From Lepidodermella squamata (Eukaryota > Gastrotricha), in the NCBI GenBank assembly GCA_047495785.1, contig JBLDXI010000033.1, positions 496,001 through 560,000 of the forward strand: 64,000 nt of DNA, given 5' to 3'. The notes below the pieces were generated by a model. That model was not told the origin of the DNA, ran no database searches, and saw only the letters and a list, made by a program, of their open reading frames with translations. Below are positions 21,021-29,794 of the stretch, piece after piece; position 1 is the stretch's first letter, and the number at the start of each line of letters is the position of its first letter. Made by a program: the position numbers and the translations under genes.

Positions 21021-21676
21021 TCAAACAAATGTTTCTGGCATCTCCTCGATCACCGTTAACTGAGAGTAAGACGCGGCTTGTTCATTGTACTCGTCGCATC
21101 TAGCAGCGATTTCGAAGAACAGTTGGACAACATTGAACCCAGTCTGAGCAGACGTTTCAATGAAATGAGCTCCGAACTGCTCAGCTTTCATCTCGCCCTC
21201 CCATGACAGTACCTCACGTTGAACATCGTCGTAATCCGCTTTATTGCCAACCAACATACGGAAGATGCCGTAGTTCCGCCACAGTCGCTCGAATTGGTGG
21301 GCGAAGTGGTCGATTTCGTTGAAAGATTCGCGGTTCTGAACATCGTAAACCATTACCAAACCGTGGGCCTGTTGAATACAGGGCGGTACCAACGAGCGGT
21401 AACGCCTGTCGCCTGATGAGTCCCACAATTGAAGCCTCAGGGTTGATAGGTCATCGAGATACACACTTTTGTATTGATAATCAACTCCTTTTGTGGGGTT
21501 GTATTCAAAGTTGAACTGCTCACGGGTGTAACGGTTGATCAGAGCTGACTTGCCCACTGCTCACAAATGGGTTAGTAATCGGTGTAAAGTGGTCATTTCG
21601 GCTTACCGTATGGCTCTCCGATGAATACAACATCAAACCGGGCCCTTTCAATAGTATCAAAAGGAATGACATCCAT
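21021..21676 (-). CDS. Rab-like small GTPase without C-terminal prenylation cysteines
   Basis: Two exons (21676-21607 and 21556-21021; 50-bp intron) give 201 residues. Splicing assembles the P-loop GEPYVGKS. Switch I has PTKGVDYQYKSV, resembling the Rab PT-x-GVDF signature, and nucleotide-base motifs GNKAD and ETSAQTG are present. Two oddities: the switch II region reads WDSSGDRRYRS, so the catalytic glutamine of WDTAGQE is Asp and hydrolysis is probably slow; and the protein ends in EEMPETFV with no CC, CxC or CaaX, so it should not be prenylated. It would therefore act as a soluble, atypical Rab-like switch. Convergent with pLGIC 6. A divergent Rab is the best call, and Ras-like is the alternative. 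Confidence 0.87.
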
Positions 21677-22486
21677 GAGATTCGAAAATGAAGACTCCTC
21701 ACTCAAGCTAGTTTTTACGCAGAAATCACAAGTGGTAATCATCGGGTTTTTTTCCGATCAGCAGAGATTAGACGGAAATCAAGCTGTGGTCTCCTCTTGG
21801 TGCAATTGATTTAATTATTCATTACATTCCGTGGCCGATTTAGTAGCCAATCTTTGCGAAACCACTTGTATCAACCTGATTATGCATGCGAATAGGAAAT
21901 ATTTGCTTTGCTGGGGTAGCGGCATCAACTGATCATGAGTGACCACGATTAGAGATCGATTATTTTAGGTACTCGATGAACTTGCGAAAGATTTCGGTTT
22001 TCTAACGGTGGAAGACCCACATTAATACGATAAAATACTCTCATGATTCCGGATAGGCGTATTTTTCCGCCTTAATTCAACCTTGCAGAGCACAGCATCA
22101 AATATAATTCAGATGGAAATTTGAAGTCAATCTGGGATACATATCGATCGTTGCCCGCTGTTTTTCTTAGAAATCCTTCAGCGGGGAGCCATCACCGATA
22201 AATCCGAAGGGCGACATTTTGGACTAATTATGTTCTCATTATTGAATTGAATAACATGAACAGCATGGGGAAGTTGATAATACGACATCTAAATCAACAA
22301 AATGGTCTATTGACTCTACAAAACAGAAACACAAGGCGTTCCGAGGTCCATCTGAGACAACTGCAGCACTCTAGCAAATATTTGCCGCAAGTAACATTAT
22401 TTGCTTGATAAATTTCCTCGACGGATTTACTGATTTTAGAAGTGGAATATGGCCGTAGTTCACTAGATATTTAAGACATAATAACC
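21677..22486. other. intergenic region upstream of the pLGIC 7-8-9 group
   Basis: Shared 5' region of the leftward Rab-like gene and the rightward pLGIC 7. No open frame or RNA gene was recognised; AT-rich ATATTTAAG lies about 25 bp before the pLGIC 7 ATG. Confidence 0.45.
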
Positions 22487-23647
22487 ATGCTTTTCAGATT
22501 CCTGATTAGCTTCTTATTAATACACATCTCAGCAGGTCTCCAGCCAAAAACTGAGGAATTGCTGGCGAATTGCTCTAATGTGCGCGCCGAAATTTACGCG
22601 CCTGCTTGCGTAGAGGGCCGAACTCATTTCGAGCCTCCTAGAGGGGTATGCGACCCAACTACTCTGCTAATCCGATTACTACCGGAAAGATTTCATGAGA
22701 TTGACGATCCGATGGAACGTTTCTCTATTTCTGGCTCGGTGAAGCTATACTGGGACATCAAATGCCCTGAATACCACCAGGACATCGACGACTACTCATT
22801 CAATCTACCACCGGAAGAATTCTGGAGGCCGATGATTCATCACAAAAATGCGGTCTCAAACCCGGGCATGAACGGTGATAGCTATTCGACCCGTTTCTAC
22901 GTGGCTTATAATCTCAACAAGAAGGTGTTGACATTTCTATGGCAACGATTTGGCTTATTCGAGTCAACATGCAGTTTAGACTTTGAGGACTTCCCTTTCG
23001 ATTATCAATACTGTTCAATAGATTTCACAACTCGTGAGAACCTCAGAGCAGTGGTTTTCGGTTTTACTACTAACGTGACTTATATACCGCCGGATTTTCT
23101 GGACGGTGGCTTAGGTTGGACTTTCTTGGGGGTGCATTCCAAGACAGGGATAGCTGATATCGAGGGAAATCGCAGTATCGCAACCTTCACAATGGAATTC
23201 CGTCGACGGCCTGAGTTTTTCGTGTTTTCGTTGATGTTCCCTTGTTGTGGCTTGGCGAGTCTAGAGCTTGCTGCTTTTTCTATTCCACCTCCGATTCCTG
23301 ATAGACCGGTGTTTTCGATGACTATCTTACTAGCTCTTACATTCCTGCAAGGATCAGTCTTGAGCAGGGTCCCTCCTAAACCATATCGCATTTTCCTTAG
23401 TAATTACACGGATATGTGTGCAGTTTTGTCGTGGCTCTGCACAATTTACACCCTTTTGACCTGCCACCTAGCTCGAGACTATCCCGGTTGGTTCAAGGAA
23501 CCCAGTGAAAAGAAATGGTGGCCGAAACGACTGACCCGTGGCCGAGCCTTGGACATTGCAATGTTTCTAGTGTCTTCATTAGGCTTTGTTATGATAAATG
23601 CTTATGCGCTTTACGTAGCAAAAGTTACGAAATATTTGAATATTTAA
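22487..23647 (+). CDS. pLGIC 7: Cys-loop ligand-gated ion channel subunit
   Basis: Single exon, 386 residues. Signal peptide MLFRFLISFLLIHISAG. N-terminal cysteines NCSNVRAEIYAPAC, VCDP and IKCPEY; Cys-loop STCSLDFEDFPFDYQYCSI. Loop A region FWRPMIHHKNAVSNPGMNG. Short loop C with GNRSI glycosylation site. M2 DRPVFSMTILLALTFLQGSV is the consensus pore of the array. The M3-M4 linker is about 35 residues and M4 is followed by only a short tail. First of three channel genes spaced 101 and 80 bp apart, likely one co-expressed group. Confidence 0.96.
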   Translation: MLFRFLISFLLIHISAGLQPKTEELLANCSNVRAEIYAPACVEGRTHFEPPRGVCDPTTLLIRLLPERFHEIDDPMERFSISGSVKLYWDIKCPEYHQDIDDYSFNLPPEEFWRPMIHHKNAVSNPGMNGDSYSTRFYVAYNLNKKVLTFLWQRFGLFESTCSLDFEDFPFDYQYCSIDFTTRENLRAVVFGFTTNVTYIPPDFLDGGLGWTFLGVHSKTGIADIEGNRSIATFTMEFRRRPEFFVFSLMFPCCGLASLELAAFSIPPPIPDRPVFSMTILLALTFLQGSVLSRVPPKPYRIFLSNYTDMCAVLSWLCTIYTLLTCHLARDYPGWFKEPSEKKWWPKRLTRGRALDIAMFLVSSLGFVMINAYALYVAKVTKYLNI

Positions 23648-23748
23648 GCCAAGAAATAAAAGTGTCGTGTTTCAGAGTTTGTGTGCTCAGCTGTCCAACG
23701 AGAAATCCAGCCAGGGCTGAACAATTTGATAATTTTATTCCTGGCAAT
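23648..23748 (+). promoter_or_regulatory. 101-bp intercistronic region with AATAAA and TTTCAG
   Basis: AATAAA at 23655-23660 follows the pLGIC 7 stop by 7 bp, and GTGTTTCAG ends at 23675. The remaining 73 bp would be the 5'UTR of pLGIC 8 (ATG 23749). This matches a trans-spliced intercistronic region; an independent promoter inside 100 bp is the alternative. Confidence 0.45.
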
Positions 23749-24897
23749 ATGAACATTTTGCTGTTGATATTACTTTTCAGCTATTCTTCGGCTGATGAAA
23801 ACAACCCGGAAGAATTTATGGAAGACTTTATTCTCATAAATTGCCCAGCAACAAAACGCACGGTCTACTCGCCCGCTTGCGCCGATGGGAAAGGAAAGGA
23901 CTGTGAGATAACTGACGTTATTTTCACATTCATTGGACAGCGATTTCACGCAATCGACGATGTTAATGAAGTTTTCGCAACTTCGGCCTACTTCGAAGCT
24001 CAATGGGATGCACCTTGTTCAGCCTTTAGCAAGAACAAGACGGATTTAATCGCCTACCTTGACGAAAACCGTTTCTGGAAGCCGCATATTCACCACAGGA
24101 ACGCCCTTTCAAACTTTGGTCTTACAGAGGGAATGACAAGTCGTTTCTACACATACTACGACAGCGCTAGGAAGAACAAAATCGCATTCAACTGGCAGCG
24201 TATTGGTGTTCTGGAATCTCACTGTAATATGGATTATGGTTCATTCCCTTTTGACTCACAAACTTGCAATATAGACTTAGCGATGGTCGAAGGGACATTT
24301 GCGGTTGATTTCGATGTGAATAAGAAGGAAAGCGGGCTGGCCAGCGATTTCATGGCGAACGAAGGGGATTGGTCGTTGATAAGCGTTTCCAATTCATCAT
24401 CGGTCATTGATATCAACGGAAGGAGGCGTATGATAACATTCAGCTTCGATTTTCGGAGGAGATACGAGTACTACATCTACTCCCTGATGGCGCCTTGTTT
24501 CCTATTGACGAGCCTGCAACTTCCCGCTTTCTTAATCCCGCCTGATATGGCTGATCGGCCTGTTTTTTCTTTGACAATTCTGCTGGCTCTGACTTTCCTC
24601 CAAAGTCAAGTTTTGTCTCGGGTTCCGCCAAAACCACATAGGATATTTTTGAGTAACTACACCGACAGTTGCGCAATTTTTTCATGGGTTTGCTCGGTTT
24701 ACATGCTTGTTGCCGTAGCAATTGGCCGTTCCTATAGAACATGGGCCCATCGAGCCCAGAAAATTCGATGCGTTATACCATGCTCGTTATCCATTACCCT
24801 GTATAACTATCGTATTCTGGATTTTATAGCATTCATCTTTGCTCTTCTCTTCTTTGCAGCGGTGAATATATACGCAATTCTGTCTGCTAAACTGTAA
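23749..24897 (+). CDS. pLGIC 8: Cys-loop ligand-gated ion channel subunit
   Basis: Single exon, 382 residues from Met at 23749. The open frame extends upstream over the end of pLGIC 7, but MNILLLILLFSYSSA is the evident signal peptide, so the upstream extension is rejected. N-terminal cysteines NCPATKRTVYSPAC, KDCE and APCSAF; Cys-loop SHCNMDYGSFPFDSQTCNI. Loop C has GRRRM where most relatives carry the GNRS glycosylation site. M2 DRPVFSLTILLALTFLQSQV. Very similar to pLGIC 9 and 7 in the LSNYTD start of M3. The stop overlaps the start of its AATAAA region (24898-24903). Confidence 0.95.
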   Translation: MNILLLILLFSYSSADENNPEEFMEDFILINCPATKRTVYSPACADGKGKDCEITDVIFTFIGQRFHAIDDVNEVFATSAYFEAQWDAPCSAFSKNKTDLIAYLDENRFWKPHIHHRNALSNFGLTEGMTSRFYTYYDSARKNKIAFNWQRIGVLESHCNMDYGSFPFDSQTCNIDLAMVEGTFAVDFDVNKKESGLASDFMANEGDWSLISVSNSSSVIDINGRRRMITFSFDFRRRYEYYIYSLMAPCFLLTSLQLPAFLIPPDMADRPVFSLTILLALTFLQSQVLSRVPPKPHRIFLSNYTDSCAIFSWVCSVYMLVAVAIGRSYRTWAHRAQKIRCVIPCSLSITLYNYRILDFIAFIFALLFFAAVNIYAILSAKL

Positions 24898-24977
24898 AAT
24901 AAACATGAAATGAAGTTTAAACAGCTGGCTTTATACCAAGTTCTATCATTCATTTTTCCAGAGATTTCATCAGCTAA
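24898..24977 (+). promoter_or_regulatory. 80-bp intercistronic region with AATAAA and TTTTTCCAG
   Basis: AATAAA (24898-24903) immediately follows the pLGIC 8 stop. CATTTTTCCAG ends at 24961, 16 bp before the pLGIC 9 ATG. Same order and spacing logic as the three other intercistronic gaps noted in the array. Confidence 0.45.
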
Positions 24978-26135
24978 ATGAACTTGCTTTTGACTCTTCT
25001 ATCGCTCCTCCCAGTCTCCGTGTTCGGATGGAGTCAGGGGGATGCGTTGTACGAGGACTTGCTTGACAAATGCCCCAATCAGCTTCACCCATCGACTTAC
25101 GCACCAGGGTGTCCAGAAGGAAACTTGGCCGACCTGAATTCTTGTAAATTCATGCCGATTTCAGTAACATTTATCGCTCAGCGGTTCCAGCAAATCAACG
25201 ACATTGACGAACTGTTCCTAATTTCGGCAGTCCTATCTCTATCTTGGACTGTCAGCTGTCCAGATTACTCACGGCCGTCACCGAGGGTGATTTATGTTGA
25301 CGAGAAAGCGTTTTGGAAGCCCCATATCCATCATAGGAATGCTGTAACTGACTTCGGCCTAGCTACTGAGGACATTACGAATAGAATGTATGTGACTGCA
25401 GGGAACAGCAGTCTCAAAGTCGACTGGGAAAGAGTTGGCGCCATAGTTTCTTATTGCAACATGAATTACTCGCCTTTCCCATTCGATCAACAAATCTGCA
25501 GTATCGACTTCCTAATGCAGGAGTCTTCGGTAGCAGTTCAGTTTGTGATTGGACCAGCAACTGGGATGACTGATTTCTTCATGCCACGTGACAGTAGCTG
25601 GGATTTGATATCTTTCAATTCGAGCACTCTTTTGGTTCAAAATGCAGGGAATCGCAGTATGGCTTCGTTCACATTCCGGCTGAAAAGACGAGCTGAGTTC
25701 TACCTGTTCTCACTAATGGCGCCGTGTTTTCTCCTAACCAGCCTGGACATCGCCGCTTTCCTGTTGCCGCCTGATTCGAACGATAGACCTGCATTTTCTG
25801 TGACTATCATGTTAGCCTTAACTTTTCTTCAAAGTGAGATTCTAGCCCGAGTTCCTCCTAAGCCGAATCGCATTTTTCTGAGTGTTTACACTGATGCTTG
25901 CACCTTTCTGTCATGGACGTGTACAATATACATGCTTGCAATGTGTTCAACTCTTCAGTCTAATCGAAAATGGGCAAGACGCGGGAAAAGTCTTCGCCTG
26001 CTCTTCCCGTGCAAAATTAGCGTGACTTTGAACAACGGCAGGATTGTTGATTCCATCGTTTTCTCAGTAGCCTTCTCGGTCTTTATCGCCATCCATTTAT
26101 TTGTTATTATCGGAAATGTCATAAATAATTTGTAA
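24978..26135 (+). CDS. pLGIC 9: Cys-loop ligand-gated ion channel subunit
   Basis: Single exon, 385 residues. Signal peptide MNLLLTLLSLLPVSVFGW. N-terminal cysteines KCPNQLHPSTYAPGC, NSCKF and VSCPDY; Cys-loop SYCNMNYSPFPFDQQICSI. Loop A FWKPHIHHRNAVTDFG; loop C short with GNRSM. M2 DRPAFSVTIMLALTFLQSEI, acidic at -1' and at 17'. The M3-M4 loop is basic (RKWARRGKSLRLLF). Probably the third cistron of the 7-8-9 group. Its 3' end faces the convergent lipocalin 129 bp away. Confidence 0.96.
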   Translation: MNLLLTLLSLLPVSVFGWSQGDALYEDLLDKCPNQLHPSTYAPGCPEGNLADLNSCKFMPISVTFIAQRFQQINDIDELFLISAVLSLSWTVSCPDYSRPSPRVIYVDEKAFWKPHIHHRNAVTDFGLATEDITNRMYVTAGNSSLKVDWERVGAIVSYCNMNYSPFPFDQQICSIDFLMQESSVAVQFVIGPATGMTDFFMPRDSSWDLISFNSSTLLVQNAGNRSMASFTFRLKRRAEFYLFSLMAPCFLLTSLDIAAFLLPPDSNDRPAFSVTIMLALTFLQSEILARVPPKPNRIFLSVYTDACTFLSWTCTIYMLAMCSTLQSNRKWARRGKSLRLLFPCKISVTLNNGRIVDSIVFSVAFSVFIAIHLFVIIGNVINNL

Positions 26136-26264
26136 ATCGGGCATAAACTGCACATATTTATAAGTAAAAGAAAATAGGAAAAAATGGCACAGGGCAGTAT
26201 AGCGAATGAAACATTTGCTTGTTAAGCAGTTTAATTTTAGTTCTGAATGAATAATTTTAAAGTT

Positions 26265-26915
26265 TCAGAAGAAAGGCCAGTTGTTCCAGAAGGAAAGGCT
26301 TCGTTGCGGGTAATAAACCTGATAGACTGGTACTACGGGCTGGACCCAATAAGTGGCGACCGGGGCAACACCATGAATTGTCTTGACGTACTCCGTCTTA
26401 TTGATTCCCCGATTAAGAAGAAGCGTCTGGGCCATATCTATCACCAAATCGGGCAGTGTCTTCTTCCTAGCGAAGATCCAACCATTCTTGACATCCTTTC
26501 CATTATATTGCATACCGCTGAAGATGACAGCCACATTGTCGTAGTCGGTGTAAATCACGCGGTAGTCGTCATCAATAAAAGTCTGGTTGTCGATAGGGAA
26601 TTTCACGACCCACTGAGCTGGTTCCTTCGAATCGGCGACTCGCGCTAATGTTATCGTGATACTCCACTTTTTCTCAGTCGGCCACCATTCACCGTGGACG
26701 TAGGTTACAGTTCCGTTTGCATTGGCAGAGTATTCCTCGTAAGAATCGGTTCCCTTCTCAAACGTGGCCGAAACAGGTCGGTAGATTTGGTACCATTTTC
26801 CAAGGTATCGAGTGACGTCGAAGTCTGGTTGAAGAGGGAGCTGACGTCTGCTAGATTGGCCGTAAACTAATGTTAGGCAGGAGCCAAGCAAAAAAACCAA
26901 GCCAGCTAATTTCAT
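26265..26915 (-). CDS. secreted lipocalin (apolipoprotein D / Blc type)
   Basis: Single exon, 216 residues. Signal peptide MKLAGLVFLLGSCLTLVYGQ. The first lipocalin motif is VTRYLGKWYQIYR (G-x-W), and DYRVIYTDYDNVAVIFSG matches the second conserved strand region of ApoD-like lipocalins. The FARKKTLPDLVIDMAQTLL segment is the C-terminal helix. Beyond it is an extension of about 35 residues ending YYPQRSLSFWNNWPFF, rich in Tyr, Pro and Trp, longer than usual for the family. It should be an extracellular carrier of a small hydrophobic ligand. Being next to a receptor array it could be an odorant-type carrier, but that is only suggestive. N-glycosylation sites occur at NGT, NQT and NKT. Confidence 0.88.
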   Translation of the reverse strand: MKLAGLVFLLGSCLTLVYGQSSRRQLPLQPDFDVTRYLGKWYQIYRPVSATFEKGTDSYEEYSANANGTVTYVHGEWWPTEKKWSITITLARVADSKEPAQWVVKFPIDNQTFIDDDYRVIYTDYDNVAVIFSGMQYNGKDVKNGWIFARKKTLPDLVIDMAQTLLLNRGINKTEYVKTIHGVAPVATYWVQPVVPVYQVYYPQRSLSFWNNWPFF

Positions 26916-27494
26916 GGCTCCACAATCTTAGATAAAAAAGCTTGAGAATGGATACACGGCTGTTTCTAAACCGCAGCTAGCCTGTAGCAGCACGTGAACA
27001 TTTTTTCATCACCGGCGTTGTCTGAAAAACAAGGCCGTCGACGCTATGGTGATGGAAAAGTTTCTGAAACGTGTAGAACCTTCTTCTAAACAATGGTTTT
27101 TATTCATGATGGAAGCCGCCTTCCTGGAATGAGTTCAACCATGGCAGCAAAAATTCATCATCTTTTGAGGGCTATGATTATGATGGATCGATAGATGGAA
27201 AATTCAATCGAAACAGTTGCTTTTTCGGTGGGAAAGTACGGGTGAAACTAAAAAAAACGAACTAAAATGCCATATTGACTCTAAGCTAGGTAGCTACATA
27301 TAGCATACAAATATAATGGAAATCAAATTTACACATAAAAATAAAAATCATACCTTGATTTCTATGCACGTATAAGATTCATTCCAAACCAGACCTAGCC
27401 TTCATAATCCGATTCTAAAAAACTTTGACTCCATCAGAAGAATAAATAAGATACACGATACACCGAAGATAATTATTAACGGATCATAATAGTT
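26916..27494. other. intergenic region, lipocalin to pLGIC 10
   Basis: Upstream of the lipocalin and downstream of pLGIC 10, both on the minus strand. AT-rich; no gene or clear repeat seen. Confidence 0.45.
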
Positions 27495-28637
27495 TCATAT
27501 AACTTTAAACACCACTCCGTACGCATAAGCATTGATCCCAATAAAAACTACCGCGGCTGGCGTGAAAACAATGACGTCGAATACTCTTTTCATAGATATC
27601 TGCATTTTCGAGGGGCCAATTGTTTGCTTGAAATAATCATAATGTGCTTCTGAAATGCCATGAGAGATCAGAAAGTAAACGTTCAGACTTAGAGAGTAAT
27701 AGGCGTTCATATCAATGAATTCACTTAGGAAAATCCTCTGAGGAGTCAGGGGGACACTTTGTATGACCTGGCCTTGTAAGACGGTTAGAGCCAATAAAAT
27801 GCTCACGGCAAACACAGGCCGGTCGGGAGCGGAAGGATCCATGAAGAAGCTCATTGTGTTGAGAAAAACCAGCAAGGTGCAAGGAATCATTAGGTGATTT
27901 ACGTAGAATGTTGGGTCTCTTTGAATTGATATTGTGAACGTAGCAGCCGATCTAATCGAATCGCCTGACTCCCTAAACCCCATCCACACTTCCCTTGTTA
28001 CCAGCCGCCACATGTCAGATTCGAAAGATCCCGAGAGAAACATACTTACGTTGTCTAGCTTGAACACGGCAGCGTTGCGATTCTCCTGTAGCATGAATTT
28101 GACCTCGCAGCGTTGAACATCGATTGGGAGCCATCGTAAGTTCATATCGCAAGTTGATACAAAGGATCCAGTGATTCCGAATTGAAATGCGAATGAAGAG
28201 TTTTCGATTTTAACTACCATACGAGTTGAGAAACCGGTTGACATGTCGGTGTTGAGGGGCGAATTCTGGTGGTTAATCCTCGGCCTCCAAATCACGTCCT
28301 CATCCACGTAGAATTTCACCGATCTGTTGGAGATATAATCAATACAATCGGTGTACCAATAGAGCTGCAGTGTTCCGAAAATGACAAAGGTTTCTTCGAT
28401 ATCGTCAACAGTTCTCAGCTGATCGGCGCTGAAATACATCCCAACCTCAGTTACATCGCATTTTCCGCTTATCCTTCCAAAAGGACAAGTCGGGGAGTAA
28501 GACTCTGGGGAGAATTGAGGACAATTGTCGAGGATTTCAAGGGCTCGCCTCATTGAACTCGGCGGCACATTTCGAGCATGACAATAGTTGACCATAATTA
28601 AAATTAAAATGAAATTAGCCGTAACATTCATTTTCAA
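27495..28637 (-). CDS. pLGIC 10: Cys-loop ligand-gated ion channel subunit, divergent
   Basis: Single exon, 380 residues. Signal peptide MKMNVTANFILILIMVNYCHA. N-terminal cysteines NCPQFSPESYSPTC, GKCDV and TDCIDY. The Cys-loop has both cysteines (STCDMNLRWLPIDVQRCEV), but the near-universal FPFD tetrapeptide is LPID, a substitution at the loop tip that contacts the M2-M3 linker in the family. That linker is also changed (VPLTPQ instead of VPPKP), so the two contact surfaces may have co-varied. M2 DRPVFAVSILLALTVLQGQV. It is isolated from the other channels, between the lipocalin and a foldback repeat. Confidence 0.94.
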   Translation of the reverse strand: MKMNVTANFILILIMVNYCHARNVPPSSMRRALEILDNCPQFSPESYSPTCPFGRISGKCDVTEVGMYFSADQLRTVDDIEETFVIFGTLQLYWYTDCIDYISNRSVKFYVDEDVIWRPRINHQNSPLNTDMSTGFSTRMVVKIENSSFAFQFGITGSFVSTCDMNLRWLPIDVQRCEVKFMLQENRNAAVFKLDNVSMFLSGSFESDMWRLVTREVWMGFRESGDSIRSAATFTISIQRDPTFYVNHLMIPCTLLVFLNTMSFFMDPSAPDRPVFAVSILLALTVLQGQVIQSVPLTPQRIFLSEFIDMNAYYSLSLNVYFLISHGISEAHYDYFKQTIGPSKMQISMKRVFDVIVFTPAAVVFIGINAYAYGVVFKVI

Positions 28638-29794
28638 TGCATAACCTTAACAAATTTGACAGCCTGGATGACTTCAGAGCATCACAAAACCGGAAAGGAG
28701 AAAGACCTCACTTTCACCGGGGGCAAGACAAAAATGCACCTTGGCGAAATGTTTACACTTGCGAGCCAACATTAACTTGTTAGCTCAGAAAAGGGACCGG
28801 CCGAAAAGTACTACATCGAGGTCCGACTGTATTAATACAAATATTGACCATAAAACTACGTAAAACTAAGCGCAAGCATTATATTTGATATTTGTTAATA
28901 CGCCGAAAATCTGTCAGGGAAACATGAAGACTTGGCCAGGCATCGTGACTCTGAATCCAACATTTAGGATCTGCCACTCATGGCCCTGAATATCATAGAG
29001 AAATAACGAATGCGAACATGGCATTGCCTAATTGACTATGCTTTATTACTACACGAATCTATGATTATTTTTGTTTCAAGACTCACGACATCGTTTAGAA
29101 TTTTTCTTGTTACTTGTTGATTGGTGACCTATATATTACCTATGCGATTGGACACAAGTTTTTCGGCGGCTATAGCTTGTAAAATGTAAAATATTTTCAG
29201 CTCAACGTCCGCGGTGGCAATCAAGGAATTGGGTGTGACTTTTTCCATCCGACCAATGTCTTATTTCATCCGACAGCCAAAAATGTGACTATATAAAATC
29301 ATCCGACATGAAAATATCGATTTTCTCGAATTTCCCGAGTTCGATTTTTCCGTAGGAGCTTACACCTTTTATGCGCCCTCATTTGGCCCCTGAACCGGCA
29401 GAATTTTATAGTGAAAGATTTATGGTGATCCGAGTAGTCACTTATTTACTGACATTTTTTGAAAATATGAAAAAGCAAGTCGGCAAGTTTTAGTCACATT
29501 TTGGGTTGTCGGATGAAATAAGATATTGGTCGGATAAAAAAAGACATTGGTCAGATGGAAAAAGTTTTCCCCATGGGGGATTATGCGATTTTTTAGAAGG
29601 TGGGCTTGTCATAAAAAAACAGACACATGGAGGCGTTAGGCGCAGATTTCACCCGTCTTTCAAGGCATTTCCGAGTGAATTCTTCTTTTTTCTGCCGCAT
29701 TTTTCTGCCGCAGAGCGCTTCGAAAGGCTTCATGTAATACATGTTTATTAATCTGAACGTTTCACCAATCAGCGTCGAATGGCATTTCCTTGCA
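28638..29794. other. intergenic region containing a foldback element
   Basis: Between two minus-strand genes. Holds the inverted repeat element described at 29235-29566; the open frame at 29506-29751 overlaps its right arm and has no protein-like features. Confidence 0.5.
29235..29566. repeat. foldback / MITE-like element with ATCCGAC-rich inverted repeats
   Basis: The left arm (29235-29290) and the reverse complement of the right arm (29492-29566) share ACTTTTTCCATC(C/T)GACCAATGTCTT, TATTTCATCCGACA and CCAAAA(A)TGTGAC. The right arm carries one extra internal GACCAAT unit. The roughly 200-bp centre is AT-rich and holds another ATCCGAC. No coding capacity. The structure fits a non-autonomous DNA transposon or foldback element; no target-site duplication was established. 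Confidence 0.65.

Noticed and set aside
23515-23748. Upstream extension of the pLGIC 8 frame over the end of pLGIC 7
   Set aside because: The extension overlaps a real gene in another frame, and the signal peptide begins at 23749.
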